A stretch of 34,902 nucleotides of DNA from Paracoccaceae bacterium (GTDB lineage Bacteria; Pseudomonadota; Alphaproteobacteria; Rhodobacterales; Rhodobacteraceae). The stretch's first letter is position 1. Each line of letters starts with the position of its first letter. A program made the translations under genes and the position numbers. The stretch spans positions 1-34,902 of the forward strand of contig PAPN01000045.1 of assembly GCA_002708925.1 (NCBI GenBank), given 5' to 3'. Shown in pieces: positions 1 through 7,376 of this stretch. Under the pieces are notes generated by a model. That model saw nothing but the letters and a program-made list of their open reading frames with translations, made no database searches and was not told where the DNA came from.

Positions 1-326
1 AGGCCGTGGCGATGCTGCGCGAGATGACCTCGCCCGGCTACATCCGCAAGCGGGTCCCGCAGAAGCTGTTCGTGGTGCGCGGCGGCGGCGCGTCCCCTGC
101 GGTCGAGGCCGCCGCCTCCGTCGCGGCGCTGGAGACGGCGGGCGAAACCGCGACCCTGGTGGAGGCCGAGGCGGCTTCGGCCGCGATCCCGTTCGACGAC
201 CGCGCCAAGGCCAAGATGCAGGGCTATGAGGGCGAGGCCTGCGGAGACTGCGGAAACTACACGCTGGTGCGCAACGGCACCTGCATGAAGTGCAACACAT
301 GCGGCGCAACCTCGGGTTGTAGTTGA
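1..326 (+). CDS. nrdJ: Vitamin B12-dependent ribonucleotide reductase, C-terminal fragment
   Basis: This is the 3' end of a class II (adenosylcobalamin-dependent) ribonucleoside-diphosphate reductase, which makes deoxyribonucleotides in the cytoplasm. Only about the last 108 codons are in the window; the reading frame is open at the left edge, so the start lies outside. The family's C-terminal tail is visible: an Ala/Glu-rich linker followed by a cysteine-rich end with CGDCG, CMKCNTCG and a final SGCS, the zinc-finger-like and redox-cysteine segment that regenerates the active site. The stop is TGA at 324-326. It is followed by a tight hairpin and then a U-tract terminator. The identification rests on this tail, which is distinctive for NrdJ. 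Confidence 0.9.
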   Translation, partial: AVAMLREMTSPGYIRKRVPQKLFVVRGGGASPAVEAAASVAALETAGETATLVEAEAASAAIPFDDRAKAKMQGYEGEACGDCGNYTLVRNGTCMKCNTCGATSGCS

Positions 327-334
327 TCGGACAC

Positions 335-354
335 GGGGCGGATGCGTCCGCCCC
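335..354 (+). other. Perfect 8-bp hairpin just after nrdJ
   Basis: GGGGCGGA at 335-342 and TCCGCCCC at 347-354 pair perfectly around the tetraloop TGCG, starting 8 nt after the nrdJ stop. No U-tract follows, so it is not a classical terminator by itself. It may protect the mRNA 3' end or assist the terminator at 421. Confidence 0.6.
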
Positions 355-420
355 GCGCGACGCTCAGGCCGCAGGCAAAAACACCGAGCGGTATCAATTA
401 TTGAGCCTGAGTGCGAAACT

Positions 421-451
421 GGCCCTCCCTTTGCGGGGGGCCTTTTTCTTT
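421..451 (+). terminator. Rho-independent terminator of nrdJ
   Basis: GGCCCTCC (421-428) pairs with GGGGGGCC (435-442) around a 6-nt loop, with one G-U pair. A T-rich run follows directly (443-451). It overlaps the stop codon of the convergent dsbB gene by two bases. The T-run is on the + strand, so it mainly stops nrdJ transcription. Confidence 0.85.
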
Positions 452-905
452 AACCTTTGGCGCGGGCGGCCAGGATCCAGATTGCCATCAACCCGAACGA
501 GGCCAAGGCGTTCCAGCTGGCCATCGAGATGCCGAACAAATCCAAGGCGACCTGATCGCACAAAACCAGCGTGGGCCCGTCGAATGACAGCAGATTTCCG
601 GCGTCCAGGGCGCCGCCTCCGGTACAGCTGGAGGGGCCCTCCCACCAGCCGCGCTCGATCCCGGTATGGTAAACGCCCAGGGCCCCTGTCGTGCCCGCAG
701 CCAGAGCCCCCAGCCAGCACAAAAGACGCGACGGCGTGGCCAGGGCGATCACTCCGATCACGATGGCCGCCGCGTGGGGCCAGCGCTGCCACAGGCAGAT
801 CTGACAGGGCGCATAGCCCAAAAACTGAAACACGAAAGCGCCGCCCAGCAGGGCCGTTGACCCGGCTGCTGCCAATGAAATCAGTGTTTTACGCTCAAAG
901 ATCAT
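450..905 (-). CDS. dsbB: Disulfide bond formation protein B (DsbB)
   Basis: A 151-residue inner-membrane quinone reductase that reoxidises periplasmic DsbA. The four-helix DsbB pattern is visible. The first periplasmic loop carries the redox pair CQIC (about residues 34-37). The second carries a spaced pair, the Cys in SSCTGG and the Cys in LCDQ, which exchange with DsbA and the first pair. The length is slightly below that of the E. coli protein. Its start ATG (905-903) overlaps the stop of the upstream membrane-protein gene in an ATGA, so the two are translationally coupled. It converges on nrdJ. Confidence 0.9.
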   Translation of the reverse strand: MIFERKTLISLAAAGSTALLGGAFVFQFLGYAPCQICLWQRWPHAAAIVIGVIALATPSRLLCWLGALAAGTTGALGVYHTGIERGWWEGPSSCTGGGALDAGNLLSFDGPTLVLCDQVALDLFGISMASWNALASFGLMAIWILAARAKG

Positions 906-1480
906 AGATATTTCACCAAGTAGAATCCGCCCAGCAGAATGATCACGAACAGCGTGAACATCAAGCCCAGTCGGCGCTCGATGAAGTCACGAATTGGTGC
1001 GCCGTATTTCCACAACAGACCCGCGACGATGAAGAACCGCAATCCGCGTGCGATGATTGACGTGGCGAAAAAGGTTAACAGCGGCAGTCCCGTCCAGCCG
1101 GACATGATGGTGATCACCTTGAACGGGAAGGGGGTGATGCCGGCGATCAGCACCGGCCAGAACCCGAAATCGTTAAAACGGCTGTTATATTCGGCCATGG
1201 CGTCGGCCTTGCCCATGGATTCCAGGATCGGGCGGCCGATCTGCTCATAAAACTGCGCGCCGATCAGATAGCCCAGCAGCCCGCCCGCAACCGAAGACAC
1301 CAACGCCACCCCCGCAATCAGCCACGCGCGCGAGGGGCGTGCTAGGATCATCGGGATCATCAGAACATCGGGCGGGATCGGAAAGACCGAGGCCTCGATA
1401 AAGGCGATGAACGCCAGTAGCCACAGGGCGCGCGGATGCTCGGCCAGGGACATGGTCCAATTATACAGGCCTTTGATCAT
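902..1480 (-). CDS. YqaA/DedA family inner-membrane protein
   Basis: A 192-residue polytopic membrane protein of the SNARE-associated/DedA (VTT) superfamily, short YqaA-like branch. Members are linked to phospholipid flipping and envelope homeostasis, but the substrate of this protein cannot be read from sequence. Four to five hydrophobic segments are visible, with the family features EASVFPIPPD near residue 30, a Gly-rich stretch GGLLGYLIGAQ and ITPFPFK in the middle. I chose the ATG at 1480 because AGGAG lies 7 nt upstream; an in-frame ATG at 1537 would add 19 hydrophilic residues and has no clear ribosome site. The end overlaps the dsbB start by 4 nt, so the pair forms a small envelope operon. 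Confidence 0.85.
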   Translation of the reverse strand: MIKGLYNWTMSLAEHPRALWLLAFIAFIEASVFPIPPDVLMIPMILARPSRAWLIAGVALVSSVAGGLLGYLIGAQFYEQIGRPILESMGKADAMAEYNSRFNDFGFWPVLIAGITPFPFKVITIMSGWTGLPLLTFFATSIIARGLRFFIVAGLLWKYGAPIRDFIERRLGLMFTLFVIILLGGFYLVKYL

Positions 1481-1598
1481 GGGGCGCTCCTGTCTGGTTT
1501 GCCCTGTTACGCCATGCGTGGGCGATAAGGTCAACACGCGATCGCGTGCGTTTTCGCTCTGGACGCGGGCGAATGGGTTGGATAGACGAATAAAACGT

Positions 1599-1682
1599 GC
1601 CCAAGTGGCGGAATGGTAGACGCAGGGGATTCAAAATCCCCCGCCGCAAGGCGTGCCGGTTCGAGTCCGGCCTTGGGTACCA
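1599..1682 (+). tRNA. tRNA-Leu (anticodon CAA)
   Basis: An 84-nt class II tRNA. The acceptor strand GCCCAAG (1599-1605) pairs with CTTGGGT before A-CCA, so CCA is encoded. The anticodon arm is GGGGA-TTCAAAA-TCCCC with CAA at positions 34-36, reading UUG leucine codons. A long variable arm (CGCCGCAAGGCG) and a T arm GCCGG-TTCGAGT-CCGGC are present. The long variable arm and the D-arm pattern support leucine. Confidence 0.96.
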
Positions 1683-1711
1683 CCTTGAATGTCAAGGCTT
1701 CCGCATTTTTT
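1683..1711 (+). terminator. Probable terminator after tRNA-Leu
   Basis: CCTTGA (1683-1688) and TCAAGG (1692-1697) form a 6-bp hairpin directly after the CCA end. A six-T run follows at 1706-1711. The 8-nt gap between stem and T-run makes it weaker than a textbook terminator. Confidence 0.5.
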
Positions 1712-1751
1712 GGAATATTCAGGGATGCAACCGCCTGACGCGGGGTGTTTT

Positions 1752-1784
1752 TGCGGGGCAGCCCTGGTGGTGATATGCCCCGCA
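1752..1784. other. 9-bp inverted repeat behind the aminotransferase gene
   Basis: TGCGGGGCA (1752-1760) and TGCCCCGCA (1776-1784) form a perfect 9-bp stem with a 15-nt loop, just downstream of the leftward aminotransferase stop. In that transcript the stem is followed by A residues rather than U residues, so it is more likely an mRNA-end stabiliser or a Rho-linked end than an intrinsic terminator. Confidence 0.45.
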
Positions 1785-1789
1785 GGCGC

Positions 1790-3163
1790 TTAGCCCAGCA
1801 CCGTTTCTACTGCGCGTTTGGTGGCGGCGATCACTGTGTCGGCCTCGGTTTGGGTCAGGCAGAAGGGCGGGGCAAATCCCAGGATGTCGCCCTGGGGCAT
1901 GGCGCGGGCGATGACCTGATCCTGGTCCAGCATGGCGGCGGACAGGCGCGGGCCGATCTTCTCGGACGGATCAAAAAATGTCAGCGTTTCCGGGTCTTTG
2001 GCGAATTCAACCGCGCAGAGCAGCCCTTCGCCGCGGATCTCGGCCACATGGGGGTGATCGGCCAGGGCGTCCGTCAGGCCGGCCTTCAGATAGGTGCCGA
2101 TCTGCGCCGCATTCTGCACCAGATTCAGATCGTCCAGCAGGGTCAGATTCGCCACCCCTGCGGCCGCTCCGATCGGGTGGGCCGAGTAGGTCCAGCCATG
2201 GCCGATGGGGCCGTTTTCATCGGTGCCCTGTTCCAGAACTTTCCACATTCTGTCGCCGACGATGGACCCGGACAAAGGCGCATAGGCCGAGGTCAGCCCC
2301 TTGGCGATCGTGATCAGGTCGGGCTTCATCCCATAATGATCCGAGCCGAACATGCTGCCCAGCCGGCCAAAGCCTGTCACCACCTCATCCGCGATCAGCA
2401 GGATGTCATGCTTGTCCAGAACCGCCTGAATCGCGGGCCAGTAGCCTTCGGGCGGGGGGACGATGCCGCCGGTGCCCAGCACGGGCTCGCCAATGAAGGC
2501 GGCGATAGTGTCCGCGCCCTCGCGTTTGAGCAGCGTCTCCAGTTCGGCCACGCAATGAGCGGTAAACTCGACCTCGGACATGTCGCGGCGGGGGCGGCGC
2601 AGGTAATAGGGGGCCTGGGTGTGGATCACCTGCGTCAGCGGCAGATCGAACTTGCGGTGAAACAGCTCTAGCCCGGTCAACGAGCCCGTCATCAACCCCG
2701 AGCCGTGATAGCCCCGCCAGCGGCTGATGATCTTCTTTTTCTCGGGGCGGCCCAGGATGTTGTTATAGTACCAGACCAGCTTGATATTGGTTTCATTCGC
2801 ATCCGAGCCCGATTGCCCGAAATAGACCTTGGACATGCCGGCCGGTGCGCGATCCAGAATCATTTTCGCCAGGGTGATGCTGGCCTCGGTGCCGTGGCCG
2901 ACATAGGCGTGGTAATAGGCCAGTTGATGCGCCTGCTGGGCGATGGCCTCGGCGATTTCGGAGCGTCCGTAGCCCACGTTCACGCAATACAGCCCGGCAA
3001 AGGCATCCAGCAGGCGGGTGCCGTCCCGATCCTGAATATGCGCGCCTTCGGCTGTCTTTATCACGCGGGTCGGGCTGTCGCCGCGTGCGTGCTGCGCCAG
3101 ATGTGTCGAGGGATGAAAGAACGCCGCGCGATCCCAGGCATCAAGTTGGTCATTTTTCAGCAT
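1790..3163 (-). CDS. Class III PLP aminotransferase, probable diaminobutyrate transaminase (DoeD/Atf-like)
   Basis: A 457-residue fold-type I, class III (omega) aminotransferase. Visible marks are LLDAFAGLYCVNVGYG at the N-terminal substrate loop, GQSGSDANETNIKL for phosphate binding, LLIADEVVTGFGRLG with the PLP-contacting Asp, and IAKGLTSAY with the Schiff-base lysine at about residue 288. It faces the ectoine hydrolase operon and shares an operator region with it. The likely reaction is therefore transamination of L-2,4-diaminobutyrate to aspartate semialdehyde, as in ectoine catabolism; this is inference from context and family resemblance. I chose the ATG at 3163 because AGGAG lies 6 nt before it; the ATG two codons earlier abuts the AGGAG. 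Taurine- or beta-alanine-type transaminases are alternatives. Confidence 0.85.
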   Translation of the reverse strand: MLKNDQLDAWDRAAFFHPSTHLAQHARGDSPTRVIKTAEGAHIQDRDGTRLLDAFAGLYCVNVGYGRSEIAEAIAQQAHQLAYYHAYVGHGTEASITLAKMILDRAPAGMSKVYFGQSGSDANETNIKLVWYYNNILGRPEKKKIISRWRGYHGSGLMTGSLTGLELFHRKFDLPLTQVIHTQAPYYLRRPRRDMSEVEFTAHCVAELETLLKREGADTIAAFIGEPVLGTGGIVPPPEGYWPAIQAVLDKHDILLIADEVVTGFGRLGSMFGSDHYGMKPDLITIAKGLTSAYAPLSGSIVGDRMWKVLEQGTDENGPIGHGWTYSAHPIGAAAGVANLTLLDDLNLVQNAAQIGTYLKAGLTDALADHPHVAEIRGEGLLCAVEFAKDPETLTFFDPSEKIGPRLSAAMLDQDQVIARAMPQGDILGFAPPFCLTQTEADTVIAATKRAVETVLG

Positions 3164-3196
3164 CGGCATCTCCTGTTCTGGCCGGAATCGGGGAAT

Positions 3197-3207
3197 TTGT
3201 ACACAAC
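3197..3207 (+). promoter_or_regulatory. Putative GntR operator, aminotransferase side
   Basis: TTGTACACAAC matches the FCD/FadR-type GntR pattern TNGT-N2-ACNA. It lies 33 nt upstream of the leftward aminotransferase start. The 10-mer TGTACACAAC recurs inverted at 3279-3288. A GntR regulator is encoded at the end of the facing operon. Confidence 0.6.
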
Positions 3208-3278
3208 CTTTAAGGCGGGACTTGATTTTAGCAAGGTTATTGGGGGTTAATCCGTCTGAAACTTGGATTTTCGCCCAT

Positions 3279-3288
3279 GTTGTGTACA
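3279..3288 (-). promoter_or_regulatory. Putative GntR operator, doeA side
   Basis: GTTGTGTACA on the + strand is the exact reverse complement of TGTACACAAC at 3198-3207. It sits 28 nt before the ectoine hydrolase start, mirroring the position of the first copy relative to the aminotransferase. The two copies are about 81 bp apart, near eight helical turns, which would allow looping. Confidence 0.6.
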
Positions 3289-3316
3289 GCGCGGGCGCCC
3301 TCGGAAAGGAACTGCC

Positions 3317-4501
3317 ATGAGCGCCAGCCATCTTCCCTTTAGCCCGGCCGAGTATGACCGCCGTCTGGCCCTGACCCGTGCCGCGATGGCGCAGGCGGGG
3401 CTGGATCTGCTGTTTGTCACCGATCCGTCCAATCAGGCCTGGCTGACGGGCTATGACGGCTGGTCTTTCTATGTGCATCAGGGGGTTCTGGTGCCGGCCG
3501 AGGGCACGCCGATCTGGTGGGGGCGCAACATGGATGCGGTGGGGGCCGGGCGGACCTGCTGGATGGGCGCGGAGTGCATCCACGGCTACCCCGACGATTA
3601 CGTCCAATCGACCGAGCGCCACGCGATGCAGCATCTGGCCGCGCTGATCCAGGATCTGGGCCATTCGGGCGCGCGGATCGGGGTAGAGATGGAGAACTAC
3701 TATTACTCGGCCAGGGCCCATGCGGTGCTGACGCAGGAATTGCCGAATGCCAGCCTGCTGGATGGCTCGGGGATGGTGAACTGGCAGCGGCTGGTGAAAT
3801 CGGACGAAGAGATCGGCTTTATGCGCAAGGCCGCGCGGATTTCCCAGCATGTGATCGAAACCGCACTCCAGCGCGCCGCGCCGGGGCTGCGCAAGAACGA
3901 ATTGGTGGCCGAGATCTATCATGCGGCTCTGACCGGGGTGGGCGACATCTGGGGCGATTACCCGGCGATCGTGCCGCTGACGCCCTCGGGGCTGGATGCG
4001 ACGGCGGCGCATCTGACGTGGAACGGCGATGAAATGCGCGCGGGCGAGGCCACGTTTTTCGAGCTGTCGGGCTGCTACCGGCGCTATCACGCGCCGCTAT
4101 GCCGGACGGTGTTTCTGGGCACGCCGCCCGATGACATGCGCCGCGCCGAAGAGGCGCAGATGGCGGGGATCGAGGCAGGCCTGCAAGCCGCCCGCGCCGG
4201 CAACCGGACCTGCGATATATATAATGCGTTCTTAGAGGTACTGCGGTCTTATGGTATAGATCGCACGGGGCGCGCGGGCTATCCGGTGGGGCTGAGCTAT
4301 CCGCCCGACTGGGGGGAACGGACGGCCTCGATCCGGGCCGAGGACCAGACGGTTTTGCAGCCGGGTATGGTGTTTCACTTCATGCCCGCGCTATGGATGG
4401 ACAGCTGGGGGCTGGAGACAACCGAAACCATCCTGATCCAGCCAGAGGGGGCCGCGCAGACCCTGTGCGATGTGCCGCGGAAACTGTTCGTAAAGGACTG
4501 A
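3317..4501 (+). CDS. doeA: Ectoine hydrolase (M24 pita-bread family, DoeA/EutD)
   Basis: A 394-residue cytoplasmic M24 (creatinase/prolidase fold) protein. The N-terminal creatinase-like domain carries DPSNQAWLTGYDGWSFYVHQ, which I recognise from ectoine hydrolases. The C-terminal pita-bread domain carries GDYPAIVPLTPSG, FFELSGCYRRYHAPLCRT and LSYPPDWGERT. DoeA/EutD opens the ectoine ring to N-acetyl-2,4-diaminobutyrate. The metal-ligand positions of M24 aminopeptidases look altered: Glu replaces the first Asp in FELSG, and no Asp precedes the CRT motif. That fits a creatinase-like hydrolase rather than a metallopeptidase. The ATG at 3317 has AAAGGA about 7 nt upstream and gives the usual family length. 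It is first in an operon with the deacetylase and the regulator. Confidence 0.85.
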   Translation: MSASHLPFSPAEYDRRLALTRAAMAQAGLDLLFVTDPSNQAWLTGYDGWSFYVHQGVLVPAEGTPIWWGRNMDAVGAGRTCWMGAECIHGYPDDYVQSTERHAMQHLAALIQDLGHSGARIGVEMENYYYSARAHAVLTQELPNASLLDGSGMVNWQRLVKSDEEIGFMRKAARISQHVIETALQRAAPGLRKNELVAEIYHAALTGVGDIWGDYPAIVPLTPSGLDATAAHLTWNGDEMRAGEATFFELSGCYRRYHAPLCRTVFLGTPPDDMRRAEEAQMAGIEAGLQAARAGNRTCDIYNAFLEVLRSYGIDRTGRAGYPVGLSYPPDWGERTASIRAEDQTVLQPGMVFHFMPALWMDSWGLETTETILIQPEGAAQTLCDVPRKLFVKD

Positions 4502-4504
4502 GCC

Positions 4505-5671
4505 ATGCAATTGGCCTATAGCAAAGAGATTTTGGGCGAGCTGATCGGCTTTCCTTCGTTGTCCGATGACAGCAATCTGGCGCTGATCGACTATGCGGCG
4601 GGGCTGTTGCGCCTGTGCGGGGCCGAGGTGGACATTCAGGCCGCCCCCTGCGGCACCAAGGCCAATCTGTTCGCAACGCTGGGCCCGCGTGTAGATGGGG
4701 GGATCGTGCTGGCGGGGCATACGGATGTGGTGCCGGTGGCCGGGCAGGACTGGGGCTCGGACCCGTTCGTGATGGTCGAACGCGAGGGGCGGCTTTATGG
4801 GCGCGGGGCCTGCGACATGAAGGGGTTTTTGGCGGCCGTTCTGGCCTCGGCCCCGGTGTTTGCGCGCCGTGTGCATGATCGCCCGCTGCATATCGCCATG
4901 ACCTATGATGAGGAAACCGGCTGTTTCGGCGCGCAGGCTCTGGCCGGGATGCTAAAGGCGCAGGGGCTGCGGCCCAGCCTGGCCATCGTGGGCGAGCCGA
5001 CCGAGATGAAGATCATCGAAGGCCATAAGGGATGTTATGAATATTGCACGCATTTTCAGGGGCTTGAGGGGCATGGCTCGCAGCCTGATTTTGGGGTGAA
5101 CGCGGCCGAGGCGGCGGTGAAATATGTCTCGCGGTTGCTGCATCTGCGGGACATTCTGCGCGATATGGCCCCCGCCGACAGCCCCTTTGATCCGCCCTGG
5201 ACGACGATCAATATCGGGCAGATTCAGGCCGGAGTGGCACGCAATGTGATTGCCGGACAGGCGCAGGTGGATTGGGAAATGCGCCCGGTTGATCCCAAGG
5301 ATGCGCATTTCGTGACAACTGCGCTGCGCGATTACGTCACCCATGAATTGCTGCCGCAGATGCGGGCGGTGCACGCGGGCTCGGATGTGCGCACGCAGGT
5401 GGTGGCCGAGGTCGGCCCGCTGATGCCCACCACCCGGAACGAGGCCCGCCGGATCGTCAGCGCGCTGACCGGGCACAAGGACGCGGCGCAGGTCGCCTTT
5501 GGCACCGAGGGCGGGATATATCAGGCGCTGGGGATGGATGTGGTGGTGTGCGGGCCGGGCTCGATCCGGCAGGCGCACAAGGCCGATGAATACCTGGCGC
5601 TGGATCAGCTGAAGGCCTGTCTGCGGATGCTGGACGGGCTGTCCGAACATCTGAGCGCCGCGGGAAAATGA
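4505..5671 (+). CDS. ArgE-like M20 deacetylase (N-acetyl amino acid deacetylase)
   Basis: A 388-residue M20/ArgE-type zinc amidohydrolase that should remove an N-acetyl group from an amino acid. The di-zinc pattern is intact: LAGHTDVVPV (His, Asp), YGRGACDMKG (bridging Asp), YDEETG (catalytic and metal Glu), GEPTEM, and a distal His in IRQAHKADEY. A dimerisation domain lies between about residues 175 and 290. By sequence alone it would be called acetylornithine deacetylase. Its place 3 nt after the ectoine hydrolase gene suggests it deacetylates N-acetyl-diaminobutyrate, the job normally done by the unrelated DoeB/EutE family. The start has AAAGGA 8 nt upstream. Its stop overlaps the next start (ATGA). 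Confidence 0.85.
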   Translation: MQLAYSKEILGELIGFPSLSDDSNLALIDYAAGLLRLCGAEVDIQAAPCGTKANLFATLGPRVDGGIVLAGHTDVVPVAGQDWGSDPFVMVEREGRLYGRGACDMKGFLAAVLASAPVFARRVHDRPLHIAMTYDEETGCFGAQALAGMLKAQGLRPSLAIVGEPTEMKIIEGHKGCYEYCTHFQGLEGHGSQPDFGVNAAEAAVKYVSRLLHLRDILRDMAPADSPFDPPWTTINIGQIQAGVARNVIAGQAQVDWEMRPVDPKDAHFVTTALRDYVTHELLPQMRAVHAGSDVRTQVVAEVGPLMPTTRNEARRIVSALTGHKDAAQVAFGTEGGIYQALGMDVVVCGPGSIRQAHKADEYLALDQLKACLRMLDGLSEHLSAAGK

Positions 5672-6348
5672 CATCGCAGCAGGATAACGCGGCGGTCTCG
5701 GGCCGGGGGCGGCATCGGGCGATCCACGGGGAAATCCGGCGGCGTATCTGCCTGCTGATCTATCCGCCGGGGCTGCGGCTGTCCGAAACCGAGCTGGCGC
5801 AGGACTTCGGGATCAGCCGGACGCCTCTGCGCCGGGTTCTGGCGCGGCTTGAGGACGAGGGGCTGGTGCAGTCGCAGCACGGTATCGGCACGCTGGTCAC
5901 CGATGCCGGGATTGATCAGCTGGCCGAGGTCTACCGCCTGCGGGTCGAGTTGACAGCGCTGACCGGGCGGCTGGATCCGGTGCAGGCCGATGCGGCGTTT
6001 TTGCAACGGTTCGAGCGGCTGATCGCGCGCAGCCGGCAGATCATCACGGGCGGCTCTGCGCAGGAATTCACCGAATTCGACATCGAAGTGTTCGAAACCC
6101 TGCTGGAGCTGGTCGGCAATCCGCCGCTCCGGCAGGTGCTGGAGCGGCTGTATTATCAGACCAAACGGATCTGGTTGCAGTTCGTGCTGAACTCGCGCCT
6201 GGATTTACAGGACGAGTTCCGCATTTTTCACCACGAGCTGGAGGCCATCCGGCTGGCGCTGCGCGCGGGCGATCCGGCCGCTTTGGCCGATGTGCAGCGC
6301 GCGCATATTTCCATGAGCTTTCAACGGCTTTTGCAGCAAAAACCCTAG
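5668..6348 (+). CDS. GntR-family transcriptional regulator, FCD type
   Basis: A 226-residue repressor-like protein. The N-terminal winged helix-turn-helix contains LSETELAQDFGISRTPLRRVL and EDEGLV (about residues 33-65), typical of GntR. The C-terminal all-helical ligand domain (about 80-220) is of the FCD/FadR kind, with FDIEVFETLLELVGNPPL and a distal HHELEAIRLAL segment. It overlaps the deacetylase by 4 nt and very likely controls this locus through the paired TGTACACAAC sites at 3197-3288. Many FCD regulators respond to a pathway intermediate; here that could be an acetylated or free diaminobutyrate. It differs from EnuR, the MocR-type ectoine regulator of other marine bacteria, because it has no aminotransferase domain. 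The stop codon overlaps that of the convergent gene on CTAG. Confidence 0.85.
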   Translation: MTSQQDNAAVSGRGRHRAIHGEIRRRICLLIYPPGLRLSETELAQDFGISRTPLRRVLARLEDEGLVQSQHGIGTLVTDAGIDQLAEVYRLRVELTALTGRLDPVQADAAFLQRFERLIARSRQIITGGSAQEFTEFDIEVFETLLELVGNPPLRQVLERLYYQTKRIWLQFVLNSRLDLQDEFRIFHHELEAIRLALRAGDPAALADVQRAHISMSFQRLLQQKP

Positions 6349-7358
6349 GCTTTGGCGGCGCTCAGAACCACCGGGGTTTGCTGTTGAAACCCGCGAAAAA
6401 GCTGATCCCACTGGCGGGCGAACTCCACCGACTGAAGCGCCGCATCGGGGCGGGGGGCGGCGGGAATGTCACCGTTCAGCAGGCTTTGCAGCGCCGCGCT
6501 CCAGCCTTCGACGGTGTAGTTGCGCACGGGGGTGGCCCCGTCGGCGATCTGATCCTTCAGCCCGTCGATTCCCGACACCAGAACGGGACGACCGGCGGCG
6601 CGGGCTTCAAGGGCGACCAGCCCGTAGGCCTCCCATCGCGAGGGCATGGCAATGGCGTCCACGGACTGCATTGCGGCCTCGGGGCTGTCGCTGTGACCGG
6701 CAAAAACAATACGCGGATCGCCCTCGGCCAGGGCGGTCAGCCGGGCGCGCTCGGGGCCCTCGCCATAGAAAATCAGCCGTGCGTCCGGCGCGGCGATCTG
6801 GCGGAAGGCCGGGATCAGCAGATCAAAGCCCTTCTGCCTGTCCAGACGTCCCATGGCGCCGATGGTCCGCGGGGGGCCCTTGGGCGCGGGCAGGGCGGCA
6901 AAAGAGGCCAGCGGCACAGTCGGAGAAATCACGCTGAGCGCGCCCAGATCGGCCAGGCGGTGGCGAAACATCCAGCGCGCCTGCGCCTGGCTGACGGCAA
7001 CCAGATGATCGAACATCGCATAGCCGATCCGCAGCAGCGTCAGAAACCGATCCTTCTTGGCCACGTTCAGCGCGGTAAAGGACTGGGTGTAGCTGTGCTC
7101 GACATGGACAAGGGGGGTGTCGGCATGTAGCGCGCGCAGGGAAATCAGGGCGGGCAGGGTGCGCCAGCTGACCGACAGATGCGAGACAATGACATCTGCC
7201 TTGATCCGCCGCATGGACAGCGCCCCCTTGCGCACCACGCGCAGGCTGTGGTGGGCGTTGCGGCCCATGTCCGGGTCGGTGCAGATATACTCCAGCAGGC
7301 GCATCACGCCGCCGGCGGTGGTGTCGTCAACCAGGTGAATGATCTGAGGGCGTTTCAT
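6345..7358 (-). CDS. GT4-family glycosyltransferase
   Basis: A 337-residue GT-B fold glycosyltransferase (group 1, GT4) that should add a sugar from a nucleotide donor during exopolysaccharide repeat-unit assembly on the cytoplasmic face. The N-terminal DDTTAGGVMR loop is the acceptor-side Gly-rich motif. The C-terminal half holds IGAMGRLDRQKGFDLLI and the EX7E donor motif in EAYGLVALEARAAGRPVL (about residues 242-260). It is the last gene of a four-gene leftward operon beginning with the flippase, 18 nt behind a GT2 gene. GGAG-like sequence precedes the ATG at 7358. The linked sugar cannot be named from sequence. Confidence 0.85.
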   Translation of the reverse strand: MKRPQIIHLVDDTTAGGVMRLLEYICTDPDMGRNAHHSLRVVRKGALSMRRIKADVIVSHLSVSWRTLPALISLRALHADTPLVHVEHSYTQSFTALNVAKKDRFLTLLRIGYAMFDHLVAVSQAQARWMFRHRLADLGALSVISPTVPLASFAALPAPKGPPRTIGAMGRLDRQKGFDLLIPAFRQIAAPDARLIFYGEGPERARLTALAEGDPRIVFAGHSDSPEAAMQSVDAIAMPSRWEAYGLVALEARAAGRPVLVSGIDGLKDQIADGATPVRNYTVEGWSAALQSLLNGDIPAAPRPDAALQSVEFARQWDQLFRGFQQQTPVVLSAAKA

Positions 7359-7376
7359 GGCGGCTCCTTTCGGGAT

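Noticed and set aside
3222..3290. Possible sigma-70 promoter boxes for the ectoine hydrolase gene
   Set aside because: TTGATT and TTGGAT are present but no well-spaced TATAAT-like box could be found, so no promoter is claimed.
3164..4090. Long leftward reading-frame extension in front of the aminotransferase
   Set aside because: It lies opposite the ectoine hydrolase gene, has the Arg/His/Pro-rich composition of an antisense frame, and the AGGAG-supported start at 3163 gives the normal family length.
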